From: Massilia sp. ST3
GTDB taxonomy: Bacteria; Pseudomonadota; Gammaproteobacteria; Burkholderiales; Burkholderiaceae_D
Reading direction: 5' to 3'
DNA length: 64,000 nt
Assembly: GCF_018119405.1 (NCBI RefSeq)
Contig: NZ_JAGPWC010000010.1
Coordinates: 31,508-95,507, forward strand
The notes under the pieces are model-generated. The model saw nothing but the letters and a program-made list of their open reading frames with translations, searched no databases and was not told where the DNA came from. Shown in pieces: positions 20,451 through 29,078 of this stretch (position 1 is the stretch's first letter; the number at the start of each line of letters is the position of its first letter). A program made the position numbers and the translations under genes.

Positions 20451-20480
20451 GAACTTGGGCACCGGCCTTCGCCGGTGCGA
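20451..20480. repeat. Intergenic repeat half-unit after the MscS gene
   Basis: AACTTGGG followed by an eight-base-pair palindrome (GCACCGGC CTTC GCCGGTGC, 20459-20478). It shares the AACTTGGG end and the GCCTTCGC-type loop with the element at 6135-6210. It could also end transcription of both flanking genes, although no T run follows. Confidence 0.6.
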
Positions 20481-20495
20481 CGGTCTTGCCGCGCC

Positions 20496-20693
20496 TCAGG
20501 CCAAGGCTTCCTTGGCCGCTTCTTCCGGCGTCAGGCCGTCATAGAACTGGTCTGTGAACCACTCGACCTGCTCTTCGATATGTTCCTGCGCCTGCTTGAC
20601 GGTGGCGCCGCCGGCAACCAGGAACTTCTCGACTTCAATGCACCAGTGGATGAATGCCAGGGTTTCCTCGTCCAGTTCTTCTTTCTTCGCCAT
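20496..20693 (-). CDS. Small acidic protein of unknown function
   Basis: 65 residues, strongly acidic and helical: MAKKEELDEETLAFIHWCIE at the start, EEQVEWFTDQFYDG in the middle, EEAAKEALA at the end. A Shine-Dalgarno-like AGGAAA precedes the ATG. No family recognised. The composition and start signal make it a likely real gene. It is convergent with the MscS gene. Confidence 0.6.
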   Translation of the reverse strand: MAKKEELDEETLAFIHWCIEVEKFLVAGGATVKQAQEHIEEQVEWFTDQFYDGLTPEEAAKEALA

Positions 20694-20889
20694 GTCGTTT
20701 CCTTTCCTTGTTGCGCCTGGCGAATCGGTCGATCAGCCTTGTTGCCAATTCTAGCCTAGCGGGCTTGCACGGGCGGCGTCGCTGGCGCGCCACGCATTCA
20801 TCCGGCCCGCACGATAGCCGTTTCTTAATGGCAATTTTAATATGATCTTGGGTTAGAATAGTGCCGCCGATACTGGCCCGCTTCGAGAT

Positions 20890-22119
20890 TTGCCGCGTAG
20901 CCGGGTTCAACTGCCGAAAGTTCTTGTGCCGTCTTCACACCTGTCACCACTTCGCCTGACCATCGACCGCCGGCGCGCCGAATTTGCGGATCCGGAGTTC
21001 GAAGACCGCTTCGTCCGCCACTTCCTGCCGGAGCGCAATGCCCAGCTGAAGGCAAGCCTGCTGTTTTCGGCGTTCTTCTATATCGTCTTCGGCGTCACCG
21101 ATCTCACCACCCTGGGCCTCACAGCCACCGCCTGGGTCATGGTCGCGCTGCGCGTGGTCGTTGGCATCGGCGCGCTGGCCGGCTATGTCGCCGTCTCCCG
21201 CAATCCGGATTCGGTGCGCGTCTCGATCCGGACCACCTGCGCCGTCCTGGTATTGGGCCTGGCCGTCTTCCCCGTGCTGTGCTGGTACCAGCCCAGCGCG
21301 ATGGCCTGGAACCTCATGTCCTTCGCGCTGATCCTCATGGCGGTCTACGTCAACTTCCCGAACCGCTTCATGTATGCGGTGGCGATCGGGGTGGGCGCCA
21401 GCGTGGAATTCGCGGCGATGCTGATGATCCAGGACTCGCTGCTGCCGGAGGATCTGCTGGCGCTGGTACTGATGCTCATCCTCGGCAACGCCCTCGGCTA
21501 TATCGCGGCCAGCCGCTTCAACCTGGCCCAGCGCGAGCAATTCCGCTCTTCCATGCTGTTGCAGCAGCTGGCCGACCGCGATCCCCTGACCGGCTGCTAC
21601 AACCGCCGCGTCCTGCAAAGCGGCCTGCTGGACGCCGAACTGGCGCGCTCGCGCCGCTACGGCACCGCCCTGTCGGTGATCATGTGCGACATCGACCATT
21701 TCAAGCGCATCAACGACAGCTATGGGCATGCGGCCGGCGACCAGGTCCTGAGCGGCTTCGCCGGCCTGCTGCAGTCGATGGCGCGCGAGACGGACGACAG
21801 CGTCATCCGCTACGGCGGCGAGGAATTCCTGGTGGTGCTGCCGCAGGCGGAGCTGGCCGAAGCGCAATCACTGGCGGAACGCATCCGGCACGCCTTCGCC
21901 AACACCCCCACGCCGATCGGCGGCGGCGCGTATGTATCGGCCACCGCGAGCTTCGGCATCGCCTGCGTGCCCACCCTGCATGACGCCATGCCGGACAAGT
22001 TCGACGCCCTGATCGAGACCGCCGACATCCAGCTGTATGCAGTCAAGCGCGAGGGGCGCAATGGCGTGCGCGGAGCTGTCGTCGGCGCCACCGCCGACGC
22101 GCCGCCGGTACGCGCCTGA
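20890..22119 (+). CDS. Membrane diguanylate cyclase (GGDEF domain)
   Basis: About 409 residues from a TTG start; a GTG at 20926 is also possible, since no strong Shine-Dalgarno decides. Makes cyclic di-GMP from two GTP. Seen: a charged N-terminus, five or six membrane helices (about residues 55-210), then a GGDEF domain with DRDPLTGCYNRRVL, FKRINDSYGHAAGDQVL and the active-site loop RYGGEEF (near residue 307). The inhibitory I-site (RxxD before the loop) is not clean: ETDD stands at the normal spacing, with an RETD shifted by one residue. No EAL domain. The 196 bases upstream hold no gene. Confidence 0.92.
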   Translation: MPRSRVQLPKVLVPSSHLSPLRLTIDRRRAEFADPEFEDRFVRHFLPERNAQLKASLLFSAFFYIVFGVTDLTTLGLTATAWVMVALRVVVGIGALAGYVAVSRNPDSVRVSIRTTCAVLVLGLAVFPVLCWYQPSAMAWNLMSFALILMAVYVNFPNRFMYAVAIGVGASVEFAAMLMIQDSLLPEDLLALVLMLILGNALGYIAASRFNLAQREQFRSSMLLQQLADRDPLTGCYNRRVLQSGLLDAELARSRRYGTALSVIMCDIDHFKRINDSYGHAAGDQVLSGFAGLLQSMARETDDSVIRYGGEEFLVVLPQAELAEAQSLAERIRHAFANTPTPIGGGAYVSATASFGIACVPTLHDAMPDKFDALIETADIQLYAVKREGRNGVRGAVVGATADAPPVRA

Positions 22120-22142
22120 CCGCACAGGCGGCGCTGGCCAGG

Positions 22143-22184
22143 CGGCCGGGCGCTCGGTATTTCCCCATGCGCTGCCCGGCCGCG
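22143..22184. terminator. Convergent terminator-like inverted repeat
   Basis: Perfect ten-base arms GCGGCCGGGC (22143-22152) and GCCCGGCCGC (22175-22184) between two convergent stop codons. No clear T run. Confidence 0.45.
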
Positions 22185-22201
22185 GCAGCAAGGGATGCCG
22201 C

Positions 22202-24139
22202 CTATCCGGGTGCCAGGAACCGGGTCGACGGCCGGCCATCGGCGTTGTGCTGCACGATGCGCACTGGCCGCCCTTGCGCGTCGAGCCACACCTGGCCGAT
22301 GCCGGCGCCATTCCAGACGCGCTCGCCGTGCTGGCGCCATTCGGGCAGGTAGGGCGTGAGGGCGAGATCGCGGCGCTGGGTGAACCAGTTCAGCGGCGAG
22401 CGCGGCGAATACAGCCAGCGATTGAGGCGATCGAGCCAGTCGAGCAGGCGGCGCGGGAATTCGTTCTTGATGCCGCTGCTGGTGATCTGCCAGATATGCG
22501 GCAAGCGGTCCGACTCGCGCACCTCGACATCGTAGGCGAAAGAGTAGTGCACATCGCCCGACAGGACCACGTAGTTGGCCGGGGCGCGCGAATGGCGGAA
22601 GATGTTCAGCATGCTGCTCGCCGTGCCGCGATGCGCCATCCAGTTCTCGGCGTCGACCGTCAGGGCCAGGCCGGCGAAGGTCGCGATCCTCTGCACCACC
22701 TCGATCAGCTTGACCCCGAACATGGGCGCCGGCGAGACGATGATGGCGGCCGTCTCGTCCAGCAGTTCGTGCTGCAGCTCGGTCAGCGATTCCCAATCCA
22801 TCAGGCCCGATGGATGGCCGGGCCGGCGCCGGTTGCGCCAGCGCCGGGTGCGGGTATCGAGCACGATGATCGTGGGCTTGGTCCGTACGACGACATCCCA
22901 CTGGCGGAAAGACATCAGGCGCTTGATCAGCGCGTCCTGCAGCGGCGCGTCCAGACGATGATCGGCAGCGGCAGCGCCCGTGGCGGCCAGTACCGTCATC
23001 TCGTCCAGCGCCGTCTCGAACACATCGGGGCGGTTGCCCCAGCCCTGGCACAGCAGATAGGCAATCAGCGCATTGCCCACGATGCGGCGCGCGAACGGGT
23101 GCTCGTAGACGGTGGTTTCCCACTTGGCCGACAGGTTCCAGTCGTCGGTGATGTCATGGTCGTCGAAGATCATCAGGGTCTGCACGTGCGCCAGCAGCCG
23201 CGCGGCCTGCGGCAAATCGCGGCCAAAGCCCGCCAGCGCCTCTGACTCGCGCCGCCAACGGTCTGCATGGCCAGGGTCGAGCGCGGGCGCCGGCGCATCC
23301 GCCACCAGCCGCCATGGCGCCGGCGACCAGACCAGCAGGTACATGGCCAACACTTCGGCCAGGGTAACCAGGTGGTTGTGGGCATTGGCCGTAGTGAAGA
23401 TCGGCTTTTCGCTGCCGCCGAAGAAGCGGTCGCGCAGCGCATCGTTGGACTTAACCGCGGGCAGCAGCTCTACGCGCCGGTAATAGCTGGCCCGGTGGCG
23501 GTACAGCGCCTCGCTGTCGGCGACCACCGCGCCTTCCAGGTATTCGCCATACAGGCCCAGGCGCCGGATCAGCGCGTGGATCGCTGCCAGCATCGGGCCC
23601 GCCACATCGTCGGCATACACCTGGTCGCCGCACAGCATCAGCAGGGCGGGCCGCTCGTCGGCCCGTTCGACGTGATCGGCCAGCAAGGCGTCGGCGCGCG
23701 CCAGGCCGTCGCGCGCGGGATGATGCGGCTTGCGGCATGAGCCAAACAGGATATTGTCGCTGCGGCTGCGCAGCACCAGGTTCGGGCGCGTCGCGCCGGC
23801 ATGCAGCAGGTGCGGCGCCCAGTGCGCAATGCCGGCCTCTTTGCCATCGCCCTGCGTGACGAGCAAGTCGTACTCGATGATGGTGTCTTGCGGCAGCGGC
23901 TCGGCCAGCGCGACATCGATCAGGTGCACGCAGGCGTGGCGGCCGACGCGGATCACACGGCAGCGGCGCCCGTCCAGGAGCAAGCGCCGGGGTGCGCCCG
24001 CCCTGGGCGCCAGCACCAGGGTCAGGTCGAGCGGCGCGCTGCCGACCAGCCAAAGCACCAGGCGGTCCGGCTCGAGACGGCGCAGGATCGGACCGGCAAG
24101 CACGGGCGGCAGGCCTTCGGGGGCAGGCGTCTGGATCAA
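22202..24139 (-). CDS. PhoD-like metallophosphatase
   Basis: 645 residues. Metal-dependent phosphatase/phosphodiesterase of the PhoD/PAP superfamily. Likely metal ligands are in LCGDQVYADD, FDDHDITDDW and LSGDVHYSFAYDVE. The N-terminal ~100 residues form a beta-rich domain, and FGSCRKPHH opens the catalytic domain. No signal peptide or twin-arginine motif is visible, unlike secreted PhoD, so it is probably cytoplasmic. The substrate is unknown. Stands alone, convergent with the cyclase gene. Confidence 0.88.
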   Translation of the reverse strand: MIQTPAPEGLPPVLAGPILRRLEPDRLVLWLVGSAPLDLTLVLAPRAGAPRRLLLDGRRCRVIRVGRHACVHLIDVALAEPLPQDTIIEYDLLVTQGDGKEAGIAHWAPHLLHAGATRPNLVLRSRSDNILFGSCRKPHHPARDGLARADALLADHVERADERPALLMLCGDQVYADDVAGPMLAAIHALIRRLGLYGEYLEGAVVADSEALYRHRASYYRRVELLPAVKSNDALRDRFFGGSEKPIFTTANAHNHLVTLAEVLAMYLLVWSPAPWRLVADAPAPALDPGHADRWRRESEALAGFGRDLPQAARLLAHVQTLMIFDDHDITDDWNLSAKWETTVYEHPFARRIVGNALIAYLLCQGWGNRPDVFETALDEMTVLAATGAAAADHRLDAPLQDALIKRLMSFRQWDVVVRTKPTIIVLDTRTRRWRNRRRPGHPSGLMDWESLTELQHELLDETAAIIVSPAPMFGVKLIEVVQRIATFAGLALTVDAENWMAHRGTASSMLNIFRHSRAPANYVVLSGDVHYSFAYDVEVRESDRLPHIWQITSSGIKNEFPRRLLDWLDRLNRWLYSPRSPLNWFTQRRDLALTPYLPEWRQHGERVWNGAGIGQVWLDAQGRPVRIVQHNADGRPSTRFLAPG

Positions 24140-24246
24140 TCGGGGGAACTATGCTGGTTTAATGAACAAATCAGTGTAGCAGACACGCCGGACGGCTTGA
24201 GCACGCAAACGGCACAAGCGCCCGCACACGTCTGGCGAGGGTTTGC

Positions 24247-24266
24247 AACGCCACAGGGCGTTTTTT
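24247..24266 (+). terminator. Plus-strand intrinsic terminator without an obvious gene
   Basis: AACGCC ACAG GGCGTT followed by TTTT, a classical terminator when read on the plus strand. Both neighbouring protein genes are on the minus strand, so what it ends is unclear. A short plus-strand RNA from the 24140-24266 gap is one possibility. Confidence 0.5.
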
Positions 24267-24302
24267 CCAGGCCAAGACCGCCGCCATGAATCAATCAGCT
24301 TC

Positions 24303-25337
24303 CTAGAACGCCTTCGCCAGGGCCCTGCGCGCCTGCGGACGGCTGGTCGACTGGCGCACCACCAGCCTGCCCTGCAGGCGCCGGCGCACACGCGCTTCAC
24401 CTTCGCCCTCGCCGCGGATGCGCTGGAACAGCAGCTCGGCCAGCTCGCGCCCCATGTCGTAGGTCGGCTGGGCCACGGTGCTCAAGCGCGGCGCGGCGAA
24501 GGCGGCGCAGCCCAGGTCGTCACCGCCGATCACCGACAGCCGCTCCGGCACGTCGACGCCCGCTTCGCGCGCCGCGCACAGGGCGCCCAGCGCTATCAGG
24601 TCGTTGCAGGCGAACAGCGCGCTGGGGGGGGCGGGCAGCGCCAGCAGGCGCTGGGCGGCGTCGTGGCCGCCCTCGCAGTCTGGCTGGCCATGCACGAGGT
24701 AGGCGGGATCGAGTTCCAGCCCGGCTTCGCGCAGGGCGCGCAGGCAGCCCGCGAGGCGCTCCTGGCCTGCCGGCTGGGACTGCGGGCCGGCCAGGCAGGC
24801 GATGTGCCGGTGGCCCAGCTCGATCAGGTGGCGGGTCGCCGCGTAGCCGGTGGCTTCGTGGTCCAGGCCGATGAAATCGGTGTCGACGCCGGCCACCTCA
24901 TGGTCGGCCAGCACGATCGGCACGCGCTGGCTGGCCAGCAGCGGCGCCAGTTCCTCGCGCGCGCCGCCGGGCACCAGCACCAGGCCGTCGATGCGCTTCT
25001 CGATCAGGCCGCGCAGGTGGGCCGCCTGGCGCTGCGCATCCTCGTAGCCGTTGCACAGCATGATGTTGTAGCCGACCGCGAAGGCCGCATCCTCGATGCC
25101 GCGCAGCAGCTCGGCAAAGCCGGAATGGGTATTGTCGGGAACCGACACGCCGATGGTGTAGGTCTTGTCGTTCTTGAGGCTGCGGGCCACGGCGCTCGGG
25201 ATATAGCCCATGTCGTCGATGACGGCCTGCACCCGCTTGCGCACGTCCTCGCTGACCGCCCGCGTATTGTTGATGACGTGCGAGACGGTCGAGGTGGAAA
25301 CCCCCGCCCGATCCGCGACCTGCTTCATTGTTGCCAT
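24303..25337 (-). CDS. LacI-family transcriptional regulator
   Basis: 344 residues from MATMKQVADRAGVSTSTVSH; other possible starts are 25361 and 25328. The chosen start has GGGAGG four bases upstream. N-terminal LacI helix-turn-helix (about 3-50, with VSHVINNTRAVSEDVR) and hinge (PSAVARSLKND), then a periplasmic-binding-protein-like ligand domain. C-terminal RRRLQGRLVVRQST is typical. Its ligand is unknown. It is divergent from terD, with about 170 bases between the starts, so it might control the Ter operon, although LacI proteins usually answer to sugars or nucleosides. Confidence 0.93.
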   Translation of the reverse strand: MATMKQVADRAGVSTSTVSHVINNTRAVSEDVRKRVQAVIDDMGYIPSAVARSLKNDKTYTIGVSVPDNTHSGFAELLRGIEDAAFAVGYNIMLCNGYEDAQRQAAHLRGLIEKRIDGLVLVPGGAREELAPLLASQRVPIVLADHEVAGVDTDFIGLDHEATGYAATRHLIELGHRHIACLAGPQSQPAGQERLAGCLRALREAGLELDPAYLVHGQPDCEGGHDAAQRLLALPAPPSALFACNDLIALGALCAAREAGVDVPERLSVIGGDDLGCAAFAAPRLSTVAQPTYDMGRELAELLFQRIRGEGEGEARVRRRLQGRLVVRQSTSRPQARRALAKAF

Positions 25338-25506
25338 CCTGCCTCCCTTTCCGACAGGCATTATCCCCCGAATGTTACAAGACGGGCAATGCGTATTTAC
25401 ATAGATCTACGGAAAGTGTGACATTCCTGTCGTGTACAATTAATCAAGAACCGCCTATAGTGGTCGCGATGCGACCCTTCCCCCGTGTTTCGACAAGGAG
25501 CGTGTA

Positions 25507-26082
25507 ATGGCAATCAGTTTGCAGAAAGGCGGCAACGTCAATCTGAGCAAGGAAGCCCCGGGCCTGACCAAGGTCATCATCGGCCTGGGCTGGGACCCGC
25601 GTTCCACCGACGGCGCCGCCTTCGACCTGGACGGCAGCGCCTTCCTGCTGAAGAACGACGCCAAGGTGCGCAACGACAGCGATTTCATCTTCTACAACAA
25701 CCTCAAGTCGGCCGACGGGTCCGTGGTCCACGCGGGCGACAACACCACCGGCATGGGCGCCGGCGACGACGAGAAGATCGCGATCGACCTGGCGCGGGTG
25801 CCGCCCGAGGTCGAGAAAGTCTCGTTCTGCGTCACCATCCACGAAGCGGATGCGCGGCGCCAGAACTTCGGCATGGTCGGCAAGGCCTATATCCGCTGCC
25901 TGAACGCCAGCGGCGACACCGAGATCGCCCGCTACGACCTGTCCGAGGACAGCTCCACCGAAACCGCCATGATCTTCGGCGAACTCTATCGCCACGGCGG
26001 CGAATGGAAGTTCCGCGCCGTGGGCCAGGGCTTCAAGGGCGGCCTGGGACCGCTGGCCCGCTCCTTCGGCGTCAACGTGTAA
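25507..26082 (+). CDS. terD: TerD-family protein (tellurite resistance, calcium-binding)
   Basis: 191 residues, whole TerD domain: [42 protein letters not shown], and DDEKIAIDL with the acidic residues that bind calcium in this family. TerD proteins belong to a cytoplasmic, membrane-associated stress complex and are tied to resistance to tellurite, phage and DNA damage. A Shine-Dalgarno-like AAGGAG lies just before the ATG. It is followed after 65 bases by the five-gene enzyme module. No other ter genes (terB, terC, terZ, terY) are in the window. Confidence 0.95.
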   Translation: MAISLQKGGNVNLSKEAPGLTKVIIGLGWDPRSTDGAAFDLDGSAFLLKNDAKVRNDSDFIFYNNLKSADGSVVHAGDNTTGMGAGDDEKIAIDLARVPPEVEKVSFCVTIHEADARRQNFGMVGKAYIRCLNASGDTEIARYDLSEDSSTETAMIFGELYRHGGEWKFRAVGQGFKGGLGPLARSFGVNV

Positions 26083-26099
26083 TCCGATTTGCCCGCTAC

Positions 26100-26119
26100 G
26101 GCCCGCGCCTGCGCGGGCC
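26100..26119 (+). promoter_or_regulatory. GC-rich hairpin between terD and the enzyme module
   Basis: GGCCCGCGC and its complement with only two loop bases, without a T run. Probably an RNA-processing or translation-level element that lets terD be made in a different amount from the enzymes. Confidence 0.45.
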
Positions 26120-26147
26120 CGCTTGTCCCTCCAACCCGAGAAACCGC

Positions 26148-27167
26148 ATGCGCGTCTGGTACAACAGGACGTTCTCGTCCGTCTACGCCGCTATCGAGCT
26201 GATCCGCAAAGCCGATGCCGATGGCCGCTTCACCCTCATCCACAGCAATCCCAACCGGCACGCGCCCGCAGGACGCCTGGCCCACGCCTTCTACGGCGAA
26301 CCGACCGGGCTGGACACCGATGCCTATGTCGACTGGTGCCTGGGTTTCTGCCGCGAGCACGCGATCGACATCTTCGTGCCGGGGCGCGAAGCAACGGCGC
26401 TGGCCGCCGAGCATGCGCGCTTCGCCGACGCCGGCACCCGCGTGCTGAGCGCCGCCAGCCAGGCCAGCTTGCAGCTGCTGCACGACAAGGCGCGCTTCTA
26501 CTGCGAGACCGACCTGCCCCAGGCCCCCGTGGCGGACTTCCGTCGCTTCGAGACGCTCGAGGAATTCGACGAGGCCTACCGCCAGCTGCGCCCGCGCCAC
26601 GCGAAGCTGTGCGTCAAGCCGACACACTCGATCTACGGCCTCGGCTTCGCCCTGATCGACGAGGAGCGCAACAGCGCCGAGCTGCTGCTGGCCGGCGCCG
26701 AATACCAGGTCGGCCATGAGGACCTGCGGCGCGGGCTGGCGGCGCTGGGAAGCTTCCGCGGCATGCTGCTGATGGAATACCTCGATGGGCCGGAGTACAG
26801 CGTCGACTGCGTCGGCGACGAGGGGCGCCTGGTCTGCGCCGTCGTGCGCCGCAAGCTGTCCGGCGCCGGCAACGGCCAGTTGATCGACCAGCGCGCCGAC
26901 ATCCTCGACGCCACCGCGCGCCTGGCCGCGCGCCACCGCCTGAACGGCGTGTTCAACGTTCAGTTCCGCGAAGGCGGCGGGCGCCCGCGCCTGCTGGAGA
27001 TCAATCCGCGCATGTCCGGCGGGATCGGCATGGCCTGCGTGGCCGGCCCCAACCTGCCTTATCTCGCGCTGCGCGGTTTCGCCGACGGCTTCGACACGCT
27101 CGAGGTACCCGAGGTGCGCAACGGGATCCGGGTGGCGGAAATCGCCCAGGCCGTGGAGCTGGCATGA
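26148..27167 (+). CDS. ATP-grasp enzyme of the Ter-linked biosynthetic module
   Basis: 339 residues. ATP-grasp fold, expected to join a carboxylate to an amine or similar nucleophile with ATP. Seen: the N-terminal domain (MRVWYNRTFSSVYAAIELIR), the ATP-binding segment (KLCVKPTHSIYGLGFALID) and the magnesium-binding end of the fold (RLLEINPRMSGGIGMA). The start at the ATG of MRVWYNRTF was preferred to longer frames that run into terD. Overlaps the next gene by four bases. Such enzymes are known beside TerD-type genes; the substrate is unknown. Confidence 0.88.
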   Translation: MRVWYNRTFSSVYAAIELIRKADADGRFTLIHSNPNRHAPAGRLAHAFYGEPTGLDTDAYVDWCLGFCREHAIDIFVPGREATALAAEHARFADAGTRVLSAASQASLQLLHDKARFYCETDLPQAPVADFRRFETLEEFDEAYRQLRPRHAKLCVKPTHSIYGLGFALIDEERNSAELLLAGAEYQVGHEDLRRGLAALGSFRGMLLMEYLDGPEYSVDCVGDEGRLVCAVVRRKLSGAGNGQLIDQRADILDATARLAARHRLNGVFNVQFREGGGRPRLLEINPRMSGGIGMACVAGPNLPYLALRGFADGFDTLEVPEVRNGIRVAEIAQAVELA

Positions 27168-28348
27168 ACGCGCCTTCGCAAGCGGCGTTGCTGGCGCGAC
27201 GCAGGGTCGAGCTGCCGACCGGGACACTGGAGCTGAGCCTCGCGCGCGGTGCGGAGGAACTGGACGACCTGCTCGGTTTCGCCGCACGCGCGAACGCCAA
27301 GCGCGGCTTCCTTTTCCTGAGCAAGGTGCTGGGCAAGCACTGGCCGGCCAAGCCGTCGGACATGCTGGCCATTCATGCGCGCCTGGCCGCCACCGTCCCC
27401 GCCGTCGCCGGGCCGGTCGTGTTCATCGCGATGGCCGAGACGGCGATCGGCCTGGGCCAGGGCGTGTTCGAGGCCTGGCTGCGCCGGCATCCCGGCCATC
27501 CCGCCCTGTTCCTGCACACCACGCGCTACCGCGTGGGCGCCGGCGAGCTGATCGAATTCGAGGAGGCGCACAGCCACGCGCCGCGCCAGTTCCTGCATGT
27601 GCCGGAAGACCCGGCCTTGCGCGCCCTGCTGCTGGAAGCGCGCACCCTGGTGCTGGTGGACGACGAGGCCAGCACCGGCAATACCTTCGTCAACCTGGCC
27701 GCCGCCTGCCGCCACCTGAACCCCGGCATCGAACGCGTGCACCTGGCGACGATCACGAATTTCATGGGCGGCGAGGCGGGCGCCCGGCTCGATGCGCGCT
27801 TCGGCCTGCCGGTCACCCTGGGCGCCCTGGTCGAAGGCGAATACCGCTTCACCCCGGGGCCGCATGCGCCGGACGGCGGCGTGGCGCAGCGCTTCGATGC
27901 CGGCGCCGACCGCGGCGCCAGCGCGGCTTTCGGGCGGCTGGGCCTGCAGGCTGCATTGCCCGCGCCGGAGCAGCTTGCAGGGCAGCTGGCCAGCGGGGTC
28001 GCGCCCGGCGAACGGGTGCTGGTGCTGGGCACCGGCGAATTCATGCACGCCTCCACCCTGCTGGGCGCGGCGCTTGAACGGCGCGGCGTCGCCGCCTGGG
28101 TGCAATCGACCACGCGCTCGCCCATCCTGGCCTGGGGCGCGGTGGCGCACGCGCTGCGCTTCGCCGACAACTACGGCGAGGGCATCGCCAACTTCCTCTA
28201 CAACGTCGCGCCTGGCCAGTACGAGCACGTGTTCGTCTGCCACGAGACCGCGCCCAATTCCGTCCTGCGCGAACTGGCCTCCCAGCTCGGCGCGCGCCTG
28301 CTGCACCACCATACCGGGGACCGCATTGAAGAAGTTCCTGTTCGCTGA
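27164..28348 (+). CDS. Phosphoribosyltransferase with C-terminal TRSP domain
   Basis: 394 residues. The N-terminal half is a type I phosphoribosyltransferase: the PRPP-binding loop LVLVDDEASTGNTF lies near residues 164-178. The C-terminal part (from about residue 280, GERVLVLGTGEFMHASTLLG, then QSTTRSPILAWG) fits the TRSP domain, found fused to these enzymes in Ter systems. Expected to transfer a ribose-phosphate to a base-like substrate. Overlaps the ATP-grasp gene by four bases and the HAD gene by 23. Confidence 0.87.
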   Translation: MNAPSQAALLARRRVELPTGTLELSLARGAEELDDLLGFAARANAKRGFLFLSKVLGKHWPAKPSDMLAIHARLAATVPAVAGPVVFIAMAETAIGLGQGVFEAWLRRHPGHPALFLHTTRYRVGAGELIEFEEAHSHAPRQFLHVPEDPALRALLLEARTLVLVDDEASTGNTFVNLAAACRHLNPGIERVHLATITNFMGGEAGARLDARFGLPVTLGALVEGEYRFTPGPHAPDGGVAQRFDAGADRGASAAFGRLGLQAALPAPEQLAGQLASGVAPGERVLVLGTGEFMHASTLLGAALERRGVAAWVQSTTRSPILAWGAVAHALRFADNYGEGIANFLYNVAPGQYEHVFVCHETAPNSVLRELASQLGARLLHHHTGDRIEEVPVR

Positions 28349-29078
28349 CCTGGACGACACCCTGTTCCAGACCTTCGAGAAGTGCGGCGGCGCCGAGGCG
28401 CTGGAGCCGGCCGCCTACTACAAGGACGGCAGCGTGTGCTCGTACACTACCCGCGCCCAGCGCGCCTTCCTGGCCCTGGTGCAGGACGGCATGACCGTCA
28501 TCCCGACCACCGCGCGCGACCACGACGCCCTGCGCCGCGTGCACCTGCCCTTCCATAGCTACGCCGTCATCGACTACGGCGGCGTCGTCCTCGAACCGGG
28601 CGGCGCCCTCGACCGCCCCTGGCTCGATGGAATGCGCGCGGCGATGTCGGCCGCCCTGCCCGGCCTGCAGGAACTGGCCGCGCACATCGACGACCATGCG
28701 CGCCGCACCGGCTATGGTGGCCGCGCACGCATGATCGAGGACTTTGGCACGCCCTTCTTCCTGGTCGTGAAGGATCCGGACCGGATCGCCGCGCGGCTCG
28801 AACCGCTGGAACGGGACGTCGTGCTGCCCTGGATCGCTGACGGCGCCAGGGACTATGTCGTCCACCGCAACGGCAACAACCTCGCCATCCTGCCCAAGGC
28901 ATTGGACAAGTCGCACGCCGTCGCCCACATCGGCGCGCGCCTGCGCGCCGAGCATGGCGACATTGTCACCTTCGGCATGGGCGACAGCCGCTCCGACGCG
29001 CGCTTCATGGCCGCCTGCGACTACGCGCTGATCCCGCGCGGCACCCAGCTGGCCGGGCTGACGGTGGGGGCGTTATGA
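28326..29078 (+). CDS. HAD-superfamily hydrolase of the Ter module
   Basis: About 250 residues from a TTG start inside the end of the preceding gene; no ATG fits between there and the catalytic motif. Motif I is FADLDDTLFQT with both aspartates; motif II is probably around the PTTARDHDALR stretch; motif IV is FGMGDSRSDARF. Cof-like phosphatase, likely removing a phosphate from the module's intermediate. Overlaps the next gene by four bases (ATGA). Confidence 0.82.
   Translation: MKKFLFADLDDTLFQTFEKCGGAEALEPAAYYKDGSVCSYTTRAQRAFLALVQDGMTVIPTTARDHDALRRVHLPFHSYAVIDYGGVVLEPGGALDRPWLDGMRAAMSAALPGLQELAAHIDDHARRTGYGGRARMIEDFGTPFFLVVKDPDRIAARLEPLERDVVLPWIADGARDYVVHRNGNNLAILPKALDKSHAVAHIGARLRAEHGDIVTFGMGDSRSDARFMAACDYALIPRGTQLAGLTVGAL

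Noticed and set aside
18627..20462. Long minus-strand open frame opposite the MscS gene and through the tRNA
   Set aside because: Runs through a tRNA gene and has no protein-like pattern.
24247..24266. Terminator of the LacI-type regulator gene
   Set aside because: The T run is on the plus-strand side, so it has the wrong direction for that minus-strand gene.
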